Source: Mycobacterium sp.
Lineage (GTDB): Bacteria > Actinomycetota > Actinomycetes > Mycobacteriales > Mycobacteriaceae
Length of the DNA: 64,000 bases
NCBI GenBank assembly: GCA_016197405.1
Contig: JACPVR010000024.1
Coordinates: 186,001-250,000, forward strand
Direction of reading: 5' to 3'
The notes beneath the pieces were generated by a model, which was not told the origin of the DNA, searched no databases, and worked only from the letters and a program-made list of their open reading frames with translations. This document shows, piece after piece, positions 42,154 to 51,175 of the stretch; positions within the stretch are counted from its first letter, which is position 1, and every line of letters begins with the position of its first letter. The position numbers and the translations under genes are program-made.

Positions 42154-43757
42154 GCGGGAATTCCTTCCTGGACGCCTGGGGCATCATCGGCGGTGCTGGC
42201 CGGCAGCGTGAAGTAGAAACGCGTTCCGTCGGTGTAGGACGTGTCGATCCAGATGGCCCCGCCGTGGTATTCGACGATCTTCTTGCACAGGGCCAACCCG
42301 ATGCCTGTACCCGCATATGCGTCTCGTCCATGCAGTCGCTGGAAAATCACGAAAACCTTGTCGGCGAACTCCTGGTTGATGCCGATACCGTTGTCGGACA
42401 CGCTGAAAAGCCATTCGCCCTGTTCCGGGCCATCTTCGTAGTCGACGACAATGCGGGGGGCCAGGCCTTCGCGGTGGAATTTGACGGCATTGCCCACCAG
42501 GTTCTGCCACAGCATCGTCAGCAGTGTCGGGTCACCGACGACCCGGGGCAGCGGCTCGTCGGGCAGCACGATCTGCGCCCCGGTCTCCTCGACGGCGGTG
42601 GCGATGTTGGCGACACCGTCGGCCAGCACGGCGTTGAGGTCGACGTCGACGGTGGCGGTGTTGAGCCGGCCGACCCGGGAGAACGTCAGCAGGTCGTTGA
42701 TGAGCACCTGCATACGTTTGGCGCCGTCGACGGCGTAGCCGATGTACTCGATACCGCGCTCGTCGAGTTTGTCGCCGTAACGCTTCTCCAGCAGCTGACA
42801 GAACGACGCCACCTTGCGCAGCGGCTCCTGCAGGTCATGCGATGCCACGTAGGCGAACTGCTCGAGTTCGGCGTTGGAGCGCCGCAATTCGATGGTCTGC
42901 TCGTCGAGTGCCGATGCCTGGTCGGCGAGTCTGCTGCGGGCGGCGCGGGAGGCATCCAACTCGTCGACGATGCGCTGGCGCATGTCCTCGACATCGCGCG
43001 CGATCGCGCGGATGTCCTTGGGGCCCTGCGGGACGATGCGCTCGCCGAAGTTCCCTTCGGTGATGCGCCGGCACGCGGCGGCCAACGCGTCCAGCGGGCG
43101 GGTGACGGCGCTGCGCACCAGCACGGCCAGCGCGACGGCGGTGACGACGAGCACCAGCAGGATCGCGATCAGCACCCGGTTGCGCCACTGCTGGGCTTGC
43201 GCCAGCCGGTCCAGCGTGGCGGTCCTGGCCTCGGACAGGTGGGTGTTCTGCGTTTCGAAAAGTGCTCGGACACGGTCGAATTCGAGCTTTCCGACCTCGG
43301 CGATCTGCGGGTCCGGAAGTGTCGGGACGCCGGGGGTCACCTTGGCGATCTGTTCTTCGGCATAGCGGATCCGCCAGTTGTTACTGGCGGCCTCGATGGC
43401 GTTGAGATCGTCGACGAGGACCTGATGATCACCGGCACGGGTCCGGATATCGTCGGCAGCCACCTGTTCGGCCTCTTGCCCGTCGGTATACGGCTGCAGG
43501 AACTGCTGGTCCGCCGAGATCACGTACCCGCGCACCGCCGTTTCCTGGTCCCGAAGGGCCGCCTGCAACCGGTAGGCCGCCGACCGGGACGGCTGGATCT
43601 GGTCGATGAGCTCACGCGAGATGCTGTCGGTGCGGTTGAGCAGTACCACCGTCAGTGTCGCGCCGGCGATCACCAGAACCCCCATGACGGCCAGGACGAG
43701 GCTGATCCAGCCCTGGACGGTGAGCCGGCGGCCCGGCGATCGAGACGGTGCGCTCAT
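42150..43757 (-). CDS. CHASE3-HAMP sensor histidine kinase
   Basis: A 535-residue membrane kinase. Helix 1 is at about 16-40, a CHASE3-like extracytoplasmic domain at 43-190, helix 2 at about 195-215, HAMP at 215-268, a coiled coil, then the HisKA dimerisation domain with phospho-acceptor His307 (ASHDLQEPLRKV) and an ATPase domain with N-box Asn423, G1 DNGIGI (455-460) and G2 GTGIGL (483-488). The HDLQEPLRK form is that of phytochrome-like kinases. ATG 43757 overlaps the upstream phosphatase stop (ATGA). Signal unknown. Confidence 0.93.
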   Translation of the reverse strand: MSAPSRSPGRRLTVQGWISLVLAVMGVLVIAGATLTVVLLNRTDSISRELIDQIQPSRSAAYRLQAALRDQETAVRGYVISADQQFLQPYTDGQEAEQVAADDIRTRAGDHQVLVDDLNAIEAASNNWRIRYAEEQIAKVTPGVPTLPDPQIAEVGKLEFDRVRALFETQNTHLSEARTATLDRLAQAQQWRNRVLIAILLVLVVTAVALAVLVRSAVTRPLDALAAACRRITEGNFGERIVPQGPKDIRAIARDVEDMRQRIVDELDASRAARSRLADQASALDEQTIELRRSNAELEQFAYVASHDLQEPLRKVASFCQLLEKRYGDKLDERGIEYIGYAVDGAKRMQVLINDLLTFSRVGRLNTATVDVDLNAVLADGVANIATAVEETGAQIVLPDEPLPRVVGDPTLLTMLWQNLVGNAVKFHREGLAPRIVVDYEDGPEQGEWLFSVSDNGIGINQEFADKVFVIFQRLHGRDAYAGTGIGLALCKKIVEYHGGAIWIDTSYTDGTRFYFTLPASTADDAPGVQEGIPA

Positions 43758-44938
43758 CGCGGTGTCCGTTCCACCCGCACCACCGCGATGTCGTCGGTGA
43801 TACCGCCGTGCGCCTGCGCGCGTTCGGCGACATTGGCGATGAGCGCGTCGACGAACGCCGCCCCGGGCAGGTGCGCCAACGACCGCGCCAGCTCGAGCAG
43901 TCCGTCCTCGCCGAGACGCTCGTTGCCGTGCCCCGAGCGCGATTCGAAGAGGCCGTCGGTCAGCAACACCAGGCCGGCGTTCTCGGGCATGTCGACCTTG
44001 TCGATGGGCCAGTCGAAGTCGTAGAGGCCCAGCGCGGGGGCGCCCGGCGGTTCCACCCACTCCACCGAGTCCCCGACGTGCAGCAGCATTCCGGGGTGAC
44101 CGGCGCGCACCGCGCTGATCTCCGGTCCTTCCGGCGGGATGGCCAGCGACATCACCGTGGCGAAGATTCCGGTGCCGGCCCGCTCGGCCCGCAATATCCG
44201 GTTGAGTTCGCGCATCCGGTCGGTGCCGCGCAAGCCGGCGAAGGTCAGCGCCCGCCAGGCGATACGCAGCGCGACCCCCAACGCCGCTTCGTCCGGACCG
44301 TGCCCGGAGACATCGCCGATCAGCACGTGCACGGTGCGATCCGGGGTCTGGACGAAATCATAGAAATCGCCACCGACCAGCGCGTTCTCCCGGCTCGGCA
44401 GGTACCGGTAGACGATGTCGACACCTGGATCGTCCAGCAGCAGGGGAGACGGCAACAGACCGCGTTCCAGCCGGGCGTTCTCCCGCGCCCGCAACTGGCT
44501 GGCGTGCAGTTCCACCGCGGTCAGCTCGGCACGCTTGCGTTCGATGGCATAGAGCAGCGCGCGTTGCAGCATGTCCGGATCCACCCGGCCCTTGACCAGG
44601 TAATCCTGCGCGCCCGAGGCGACGGCCTGGACTCCGAACGGCTCGTCGCTGAGCCCGGTGAGCACCACGATCGGCAGGGTCGCGTCGCGCGCGGCGATGC
44701 GGTCCAGCGCCTCCAGGCCGGTGGCATCCGGCAGATTCATGTCCAGCAGCACACAGTCGGGCCGGCGCAGATCCAGCTGTTGTTCGGCCTGCGCGATCGA
44801 GGGCGCCCAGATGGTGCTGATATCGAGGCCGATGTCGGCGACCAGCTCCTCGACGAGCAGCGCATCCCCACGGTCGTCTTCGACGAGCAGCACCGACAAT
44901 GGCGCTCGGGTCACGCCTGCTTCTTGGGAGCGGACCAT
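43754..44938 (-). CDS. Receiver-PP2C (SpoIIE/RsbU) serine phosphatase
   Basis: A 394-residue protein. A receiver domain (about 14-130) has the acidic pair Asp21-Asp22 and phospho-acceptor Asp66 in LLDMNLP, and Lys116. A linker coiled region follows, then a PP2C-type phosphatase (about 175-390) with metal Asp in VGGDFYDFV, IGDVSGHG and LLTDGLFE...ITDDIAVV. RsbU-like enzymes dephosphorylate anti-sigma-factor antagonists; the STAS gene just upstream is the likely substrate. ATG 44938 was preferred to GTG 44914. Stop overlaps the kinase start. Confidence 0.93.
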   Translation of the reverse strand: MVRSQEAGVTRAPLSVLLVEDDRGDALLVEELVADIGLDISTIWAPSIAQAEQQLDLRRPDCVLLDMNLPDATGLEALDRIAARDATLPIVVLTGLSDEPFGVQAVASGAQDYLVKGRVDPDMLQRALLYAIERKRAELTAVELHASQLRARENARLERGLLPSPLLLDDPGVDIVYRYLPSRENALVGGDFYDFVQTPDRTVHVLIGDVSGHGPDEAALGVALRIAWRALTFAGLRGTDRMRELNRILRAERAGTGIFATVMSLAIPPEGPEISAVRAGHPGMLLHVGDSVEWVEPPGAPALGLYDFDWPIDKVDMPENAGLVLLTDGLFESRSGHGNERLGEDGLLELARSLAHLPGAAFVDALIANVAERAQAHGGITDDIAVVRVERTPR

Positions 44939-45009
44939 GGGCGACGGCTCCGGAGAACGAGTAACGATGCGACAAACCCTACCGGCTGGGTCCGTCGATC
45001 CGGCGCCGG

Positions 45010-45450
45010 TCAGGCCGTTTTGGTGAGCAGCGGCAGCAGCATGCTGCGTCGCCGGGCCGCGCTGTCGGCGAAGTACTGCAGGGCCTCGGGCACCGACCCG
45101 ATGACCGGCATGTCGGTCACCTGTTCGGCGCGGTCGAGCAAAGCGTTGACCGGGGCGCCGGCGATCAATGCCCACTCCACGCCGGCGCGCTCGCAGGCGG
45201 CGGCGACGGCACCCAGCAGGCTGGCGCTCTGTGCGGCGATCGCGTCGATATCGCTGAGGTCGAGGACGAAGGATTTCTCGGCCAGCACGAACCGGCGGAC
45301 GAATGCGGTGACGCGGTCCAGGTTGGCGCGGTCGATCGTTCCGCTGACACTGACCACGGTGGCCACCTGACGCGACAGCGCGCGGATGTGGGCACCTGCG
45401 CATTCGAACAGCGGATTGCCGTATGTCACGACCGGCCCGTTATCGCTCAT
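45010..45450 (-). CDS. STAS-domain protein (anti-anti-sigma-like)
   Basis: A 146-residue STAS domain protein. Strand VATVVSVSGTIDRANLDRV, then LDLSDIDAIAAQSASLLGAV, where the Ser in AQSAS stands at the place of the phosphorylated Ser of SpoIIAA/RsbV. This is consistent with a partner-switch module: kinase/anti-sigma, STAS and a PP2C phosphatase. No anti-sigma kinase (RsbW) is visible nearby. ATG 45450 chosen over an upstream in-frame start lacking domain residues. It begins the operon that runs to 39963. Confidence 0.88.
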   Translation of the reverse strand: MSDNGPVVTYGNPLFECAGAHIRALSRQVATVVSVSGTIDRANLDRVTAFVRRFVLAEKSFVLDLSDIDAIAAQSASLLGAVAAACERAGVEWALIAGAPVNALLDRAEQVTDMPVIGSVPEALQYFADSAARRRSMLLPLLTKTA

Positions 45451-45628
45451 GACTGCCCCACTTCGTCTGCGCCTTGAGCCGACTGTTGTCGGCCCCACCC
45501 CGTGACACGACGCTAGGTGGCAAATCTAAGGTGACCGGCAGCCTCGTCTAATACTCTGGTGAGAAACGTTTTTCGGGGCCGGGCGGAGATTCTCGCAACC
45601 TTGCGAAGCTACCCGTAGGTAACCGGAG

Positions 45629-46288
45629 TCAGCCGGTCCTGCGGCGCGCGTGATCCTTGATCTCCTCGGGCAGCGCGTCGATGGTGACCAACTCGGGCAG
45701 AAGTTCGGGTTCCAGGGTCAGCGCGCGGAACACCAACCCGACCGTCACCTGGTGATCCGGCCGGTCGATGATCTCGACGGCATCGCCGGCGCTGACCCGC
45801 CCGGGCTCGATGACCCGCAGATAGGCACCCGGGATCGCGGTGGCGGTGAACTTCTTGACCCAGCCCGCCAGCGACAACCATTCCTGGAAGGTGCGGCACG
45901 GGATCCGCGGCGCGCACACCTGCAGCCGCAGGCCGCCGGAACCCACCAGCCAGTGCTCGCCGATACGCGCGTTGGTGACGTCGATACCCGATGTAGTGAC
46001 GTTCTCGCCGAAGCAGCCGTTGGGCAGCTCGCGATCCAGCGATTTCTGCCAGTCGTCGAGATCCTCCCGCGCATAGGCGTACACGGCCTGGTCGTCGCCA
46101 CCGTGCACCCGTTGGTTGCCGATCAGGTCGCCGACCAGTCCGCTGCCCAGGCCACCGTGCATCGGCCCGGGGGCGCGCACCTCGACGGGCCCGTCGGCGG
46201 GTCGCTTGTCGATTCCGGTGGGAGAGGTCCCGCGGCTGTCGGGATTGGTGCGCGGGTGGGCGACGTTGACGGTCAACACCTTTGCCAT
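45629..46288 (-). CDS. MOSC-domain protein
   Basis: A 219-residue protein of the MOSC/YiiM type, a beta-barrel domain related to the C-terminus of molybdenum cofactor sulfurase. Landmarks: GGDDQAVYAYAREDLDDW, the GCFGENVTTSGID strand, RIGEHWLVG and the conserved Cys in PRIPCRTFQEWL, expected to handle sulfur or hydroxylamine-type substrates in homologues such as YiiM. ATG 46288 chosen. The 178 bases between its stop and the STAS start hold no gene. Substrate unknown. Confidence 0.88.
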   Translation of the reverse strand: MAKVLTVNVAHPRTNPDSRGTSPTGIDKRPADGPVEVRAPGPMHGGLGSGLVGDLIGNQRVHGGDDQAVYAYAREDLDDWQKSLDRELPNGCFGENVTTSGIDVTNARIGEHWLVGSGGLRLQVCAPRIPCRTFQEWLSLAGWVKKFTATAIPGAYLRVIEPGRVSAGDAVEIIDRPDHQVTVGLVFRALTLEPELLPELVTIDALPEEIKDHARRRTG

Positions 46289-46496
46289 GTTCACAGCGTA
46301 AATCCACCGATGTCGCCGCGCGCTTTTCAGCAATTGCACAGCGTTTCGGCCGCGTTTCTGAACAGGGGTGCACAGCGGCGCACTGTTAGGCTGCACGGGA
46401 CTGCCGGCACCGGTCATCAGGTTTTGCCAGGCCCGGACAGCAGACGCAGCGGAGTCGCGCGAAACACAAAACAGTAGGTCGTCAGGGAAGAGTTCG

Positions 46497-47708
46497 GTGC
46501 GCAGCGGAGAGATCAAGGCCCTCACCGGTCTGCGTATCGTGGCCGCCCTATGGGTCGTGCTGTTTCATTTCCGGCCGCTGCTGGAACAGGCCGCACCCGG
46601 CTTTCGCAGTGCGCTGGCGCCGGTGCTCAATTGCGGAGCGCAGGGTGTCGACCTGTTCTTCATCCTCAGCGGTTTCGTCCTGACCTGGAACTACCTGGAG
46701 TCGATGGGCAAGACCTGGTCGGCACGATCCACGGTGCGTTTCCTCTGGCTGCGGCTGGCGCGGGTGTGGCCGGTCTATCTGGTCACCATGCATCTGGCGG
46801 TGCTCTTCGTGGTGTTCACCCTGTACGTGGGCCATATCCCGACCGAGGACCTCAGCTCCTACAACGCCATCAGCTACGTTCGGCAGCTGTTCCTGGTCCA
46901 GCTGTGGTTCCAGCCGTTCTTCGACGGATCCAGCTGGGACGGCCCGGCCTGGTCCATCAGCGCCGAATGGTTGGCGTACCTGCTGTTCGGTGTGCTGATC
47001 CTGGTGATCTTCCGGGTGGCGCAGGTGACGCGTGCCCGCAGCCTGCTGCTGCTGGCCTTCGCGACGACGCTGCCACCGGTTCTGCTGCTGCTGACCAGCG
47101 GTCACTTCTACACACCGTGGAGCTGGCTGCCGCGCATCCTGTTGCAGTTCACCGCCGGAGCGCTGGCGTGCGCCGCGGTGCGCAAGCTGACGCTGACCGA
47201 CCGCGGCAGGCAGGTCGCCGGTTACACCGGGTTGTTCCTCATCGTCGCGATCGTGGGCATCCTCTATTTCCTGGATGCCCACCCCATACCGGACGTGATC
47301 GACAGCGCCGGCGTGGTCGACCTGCTGTTCGTTCCGTTGGTGGTCACGCTCTCGGTCGGTGCGGGCGCGCTCCCGGCGCTGCTGTCCACCCGGGTGATGA
47401 TGTACGGCGGCCATATCTCGTTCGGCGTCTACATGGTGCACGAGCTGGTGCACACCGCCTGGAACTGGACCGCCAGGCAGTTCGAGCTGACCTTGACCGA
47501 CCCGGCCGGGGTGCCGATCGTCATCGGCCTGTTCGCCGTCACGATCGCGTTCGCGGCGCTGATGTATCACGCCGTGGAGGAGCCGGCCCGCCGCTGGATG
47601 CGCCGGATGGTCGACGGCAACAAGGCCCGTCCATCGGCCGGAAAGAAATTGCATCCCGTCGACACCACCGACGACGGGCCTGCCCAGGTTTCGGCACGGG
47701 CCGGCTGA
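46497..47708 (+). CDS. Acyltransferase-3 family membrane protein
   Basis: A 403-residue integral membrane acyltransferase (OafA/YrhL type) with about ten helices. The family start LTGLRIVAALWVVLFHFRP contains the essential His, and GAQGVDLFFILSGFVLTW is the second signature. It transfers acyl groups (often acetyl) from the cytoplasm to cell-envelope sugars or lipids. The start is a GTG 7 bases after GGGAAGAG. It stands 1 base from a secreted SGNH hydrolase, which often works together with these acyltransferases as the second half of an O-acyl transfer system. Confidence 0.9.
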   Translation: MRSGEIKALTGLRIVAALWVVLFHFRPLLEQAAPGFRSALAPVLNCGAQGVDLFFILSGFVLTWNYLESMGKTWSARSTVRFLWLRLARVWPVYLVTMHLAVLFVVFTLYVGHIPTEDLSSYNAISYVRQLFLVQLWFQPFFDGSSWDGPAWSISAEWLAYLLFGVLILVIFRVAQVTRARSLLLLAFATTLPPVLLLLTSGHFYTPWSWLPRILLQFTAGALACAAVRKLTLTDRGRQVAGYTGLFLIVAIVGILYFLDAHPIPDVIDSAGVVDLLFVPLVVTLSVGAGALPALLSTRVMMYGGHISFGVYMVHELVHTAWNWTARQFELTLTDPAGVPIVIGLFAVTIAFAALMYHAVEEPARRWMRRMVDGNKARPSAGKKLHPVDTTDDGPAQVSARAG

Positions 47709-47709
47709 T

Positions 47710-48396
47710 ATGTCAGGTGCATTGAACCGGATCGCCCTGCTGGCCGTCACGGTGCTGGTACTGCTGGGCCTCACCGTGGCGCCGCCGGCGCTGGCGACCG
47801 GGAGCACGCAGCTCTACCGGGTCGCGGTGATCGGTGACTCCTACACCAACGGAACCGACCTGGGCGGTATCGGGCAACACAGCTGGCCGGTGCTGGCCTG
47901 GACGGCCTTGGGCCGCCAGGGGCTCGGCGTGACCGCCGATGTGGCCGCCGAGGGCCGCGCCGGGTACGGCGTGCGCGGTGATCACGGCAGTGTCTTCGGT
48001 GACTTGACGCTGCGCGCCGTCCGCCCCGACGACGCGCTGGTGGTGTTCTTCGGATCGCGCAACGACCAGGGTGTCGATCAGCGCCAGCTCGCGCAGCTGT
48101 CCCATGACGCGTTCGCGACGGCGCGCCGGATCGCGCCGAACGCCCGCATGCTGGTGATCGGGCCGCCCTGGCCGACGGCCGCGGTGCCACCGGCGATCTG
48201 GCAGATCCGTGACACCCTCAAGACTCAGGCGCTGGCCGCCGGTGCGTCCTTCCTGGATCCGCTGGCCGCCAGATGGTTCGTCGACCGGCCCGACCTCATC
48301 GGCTCCGACGGGGTACATCCCACCGACGCGGGCCACGGCTATCTGGCCGACAAGATCGGCCCGGTGATCGCCGCGCAGCTGCCGGGACGGATCTGA
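47710..48396 (+). CDS. Exported SGNH/GDSL hydrolase
   Basis: A 228-residue hydrolase. A signal peptide (about 1-29) precedes the SGNH domain: block I Ser44 in VIGDSYTNG, block III Asn in GSRNDQG, block V Asp and His in SDGVHPTDAGH. It is a secreted esterase or acyl-transferase. The gene begins 1 base after the acyltransferase-3 stop, so the two are coupled and may act together, adding or moving acyl groups on an envelope glycan. It converges on the carbamate kinase gene with 2 bases between stops. Confidence 0.9.
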   Translation: MSGALNRIALLAVTVLVLLGLTVAPPALATGSTQLYRVAVIGDSYTNGTDLGGIGQHSWPVLAWTALGRQGLGVTADVAAEGRAGYGVRGDHGSVFGDLTLRAVRPDDALVVFFGSRNDQGVDQRQLAQLSHDAFATARRIAPNARMLVIGPPWPTAAVPPAIWQIRDTLKTQALAAGASFLDPLAARWFVDRPDLIGSDGVHPTDAGHGYLADKIGPVIAAQLPGRI

Positions 48397-48398
48397 GG

Positions 48399-49772
48399 TC
48401 AGGACGGCAGACCGTGCGTGGCGGCGTACGCCCGCCAGCCGCCGTGTTCGGTGATCTCGCGCTGGCCCTCGACCAGGGCCGGTTCGCCGATCACACCGAG
48501 GACCACCGAACCGTCGCCGAGGACCACCTTTCCCACCGACAGCCCGGGCGGCTCGGCGAGCAGGATGCCCGCGATACCGGCCCGCGGGACCGACCACACC
48601 TCGACGGCGACCGCGACCCCGGAACCGTCGGTCATCCGGATCATCGCCGGATGCTCGTCGTTGATGGTCCACAACCGGTACACCGGTTCGGTGGTGGTCT
48701 CCCGGACGAATGTCGCTCCGGCCTCGATAAGGTTGGGATTGAGTTTCAGGCCGCGCATCAGCGTTCCGTTGACGGCGAAGAGCACTGCGTCGGTGTCCGG
48801 TTCGACAGCGGCGGCAGCAGGCGTGACGCCGGCGGTGATCCGGGTGCCCGAGGTGCCCGCCAGGATCTCCGGTATCTCCTCGGCGGCGCCGATCACACCG
48901 ACGGCGTGTGGGGTGCTGGCGACGAAGTCCGCGACGGCGGCGACCTTGGGTTCCATTGAGCCGGCACCGAATTCGCCGGCTGCGATATACGCGCGGGCCT
49001 GTTCGACGGTGAGGGTTTCGAGCCACTGTTGTTCCGGGGTCCCGAACCGGATGGCGACGCGAGCCACCCCGGTGGGGATCATCAGCAGGTCCGCGCCGAG
49101 TTCGTGGGCGAGCAGGCCGGAGGCCAGGTCCTTGTCGATGACGGCTTCGGTGCCGGTCACCGTCCCGTCCGGTTCGACGACCACCGGGACACCGCCGCCG
49201 CCGACGGCGACCACGATGGCTCCGGAAGCCAGCAGCTGCCGGATCGATTCGGTCTCCAGGATGGCCTGCGGCCGCGGCGACGGTACGGTGCGGCGCCAGC
49301 CCCGGCCGGCGTCCTCGGCGATCGTCCAGCCGAGGGAGGCGGCCATCTGGGTGGCGGTCTCCTCGGACAGGAAGGAGCCCACCGGTTTGGTGGGGTTGTC
49401 GAATGCCGGGTCGTCACGGTCCACCACGGTCTGGGTCACCACCGCGACGACGGGCCGGTCCATCCCGCGCTCGATCATCTCGTTGCGCAACGCCTTGACG
49501 AACATGTAGCCGATGGCGCCCTGGGTGTCGGCGACGGCATAGTCGACCGGGACGGGATCGACCTCGGTGGAGGCGATCTCGGAGCGGCGCAGGATGAACC
49601 CGACCTGTGGCCCGTTGCCGTGCGAGACGACCAGACCCCAGCCTTGTTCGACGAGGTCGAGCAGCGGCGGCACGGTGCGCCGGACGGTTTCGTACTGCTG
49701 CGGGATGGAGTCGTGTTCGGCGTCGGTCACCAGGGCGTTGCCGCCGAACGCGACGACCGCGACGCGGCTCAC
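48399..49772 (-). CDS. Carbamate kinase fused to allophanate-hydrolase C-terminal-like domain
   Basis: A 457-residue protein; ordinary carbamate kinases have about 310. Residues 1-313 are a complete kinase (AFGGNALV, SHGNGPQVGF, DTQGAIGYM, AVGGGGVPVV, DKDLASGLLA, FGAGSMEPKV). After a short Ala/Pro-rich linker, residues 329-457 resemble the C-terminal domain of allophanate hydrolase (AtzF), with VNGTLMRGLKLNP, EPVYRLWTIN, VEVWSVPRAG and ITEHGGWRAYA. The kinase half would make ATP from carbamoyl phosphate; the AtzF half is a decarboxylase-type domain in that enzyme. No stop or frameshift separates them. The GTG start overlaps the DUF1116 stop. Confidence 0.85.
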   Translation of the reverse strand: MSRVAVVAFGGNALVTDAEHDSIPQQYETVRRTVPPLLDLVEQGWGLVVSHGNGPQVGFILRRSEIASTEVDPVPVDYAVADTQGAIGYMFVKALRNEMIERGMDRPVVAVVTQTVVDRDDPAFDNPTKPVGSFLSEETATQMAASLGWTIAEDAGRGWRRTVPSPRPQAILETESIRQLLASGAIVVAVGGGGVPVVVEPDGTVTGTEAVIDKDLASGLLAHELGADLLMIPTGVARVAIRFGTPEQQWLETLTVEQARAYIAAGEFGAGSMEPKVAAVADFVASTPHAVGVIGAAEEIPEILAGTSGTRITAGVTPAAAAVEPDTDAVLFAVNGTLMRGLKLNPNLIEAGATFVRETTTEPVYRLWTINDEHPAMIRMTDGSGVAVAVEVWSVPRAGIAGILLAEPPGLSVGKVVLGDGSVVLGVIGEPALVEGQREITEHGGWRAYAATHGLPS

Positions 49773-51175
49773 AGCGCACCCGCGAGCGCGACCAGCGCTT
49801 CGGAGAAGCAGTGCATCGGGGCGGTGGTGATACCGGCCCCAATCTGGCCGACGCCGGCCTGGCGGTGCGCGATTCCGGTGTTGATGATGGGGAGCACACC
49901 GGAGTCGACCACCGACCGGGCGTCGATACCGGCGGGGGTGCCACCGAAGTTGAGCTGCGGCAAGGTGAACGCCGGATTGGTTCCCAGTGTTATCGCCAGC
50001 ATCCGGCGGCTGTTGGCGGTGGCATCGCTCGGGGTGCCACCGACGAACTGCACGATGGCCGGCGAGGCGGCCATCGCGAAGCCGCCGAGCCCGTTGGTCT
50101 CGGTGATCGCCGAGTCACCGAGGTCGGCTGCCGCATCCTTGACGGAGTAACCCGGAAAGTACAGTCCGTCAACAGGATTGGCCGGTGCCTGAAACCAGGT
50201 GTCGCCGGTTCCGGACAACCGGATACCGAAGTTCACCCCGTTTCGGGCCATCACCGTGACCATGCTGCTGCCCGGTACGCCGGCCGCCGCGTCGGTCATC
50301 GACTTGCAGGCCGCCATCGACACGTTGAGGAAGAAGTGGTCGTTACCGGCGACGAATTCCAGGGTGCGGCGCACCGTCGCGGCGGGCAGGTCGGCAGCCA
50401 GCAGCGCCAATGTCAGCCTTTTGAACAGCAGCGACGAGGCGGCGGCATTGCGGTTGTGCAGTTCGTCGCCCATGTGCAGCGCCTGGGCCATCAGCGGTTT
50501 GAGGTCGTGGTCCGCCATTCCCCGCACCGCGGTCTGCAGGGTGGTGAAGAACTCGGTGCCCAGCCAGCGCAGCCGGTCGAGCACCTCGGGGGAGTTGGCG
50601 CCGAATCGCAGCACCTTGCCCAGGCCTTCGTTGAGATTGCAGAACGCCCGGTTGCCCGCGGTGGTGTTCTCCACCACCCACACCGGCATCGACGGGCTGA
50701 TGATGCCCGCCATCGGACCGACGGCACCGTGTTCATGGCAGGGTTCCAGGGCGACCGACCCACTGGCCGCGAGCTTTTCGGCGGCCTCGAGATCCGGCGC
50801 CCAGCCCTCGTAGAGAATGGCGCCGGCGATGGCACCCTGCTGCGGTCCGCACATGTCGGCCCAGTCGATCGGTGGCCCCGAATGCAGGATCCGTCTTTCG
50901 CCCCCGGCCAGGGCGGGCATGGCGTCACCGGCGAGCACCAGATCCAGCAGCCGGGGCTGGGCCGCCAGGTAGCGCTGATAGGCCACCTCGTTGGCCGCCT
51001 CGACGGCGGGGTCACCGATCAGGTTGGCGACGGTCCAGCCCACCGCGGCATCGGCGCCCGCGGGCGGCGCCCAGGCCAACTGCGTCGCGCTGCCGCCCGC
51101 CGCGACGATATTGTCGGCGAATCCGGCGAGGCCGACGTTGACGACCCGAAGATCTTGGGCGAAAAGGCCCTTCAT
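49769..51175 (-). CDS. DUF1116 family protein (YlbE/AllG-like)
   Basis: A 468-residue cytoplasmic protein of DUF1116. Landmarks are GDAMPALAGGERRILHSGPP, MCGPQQGAIAGAI, GMADHDLKPLMAQALHMGDELHNRN and NVSMAACKSMTDAA; these fit YlbE of E. coli, one subunit of the FdrA-YlbE-YlbF complex reported to act as oxamate carbamoyltransferase in allantoin breakdown. A YlbF-type (DUF2877) partner is not seen here. ATG overlaps the FdrA stop by 4 bases, and its stop overlaps the kinase GTG. Acts with FdrA, by inference. Confidence 0.85.
   Translation of the reverse strand: MKGLFAQDLRVVNVGLAGFADNIVAAGGSATQLAWAPPAGADAAVGWTVANLIGDPAVEAANEVAYQRYLAAQPRLLDLVLAGDAMPALAGGERRILHSGPPIDWADMCGPQQGAIAGAILYEGWAPDLEAAEKLAASGSVALEPCHEHGAVGPMAGIISPSMPVWVVENTTAGNRAFCNLNEGLGKVLRFGANSPEVLDRLRWLGTEFFTTLQTAVRGMADHDLKPLMAQALHMGDELHNRNAAASSLLFKRLTLALLAADLPAATVRRTLEFVAGNDHFFLNVSMAACKSMTDAAAGVPGSSMVTVMARNGVNFGIRLSGTGDTWFQAPANPVDGLYFPGYSVKDAAADLGDSAITETNGLGGFAMAASPAIVQFVGGTPSDATANSRRMLAITLGTNPAFTLPQLNFGGTPAGIDARSVVDSGVLPIINTGIAHRQAGVGQIGAGITTAPMHCFSEALVALAGAL

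Noticed and set aside
45451..45628. A SigF-type promoter (GTTT-N-GGGTA) before the STAS gene
   Set aside because: A GTTT and a TATTAG are visible on the minus strand but spacing and -10 do not fit the consensus.
48399..49772. Carbamate kinase fusion as an assembly or frameshift artefact
   Set aside because: A single uninterrupted frame runs through a reasonable linker, the codon pattern is uniform, and the extension carries a recognisable domain to its end.
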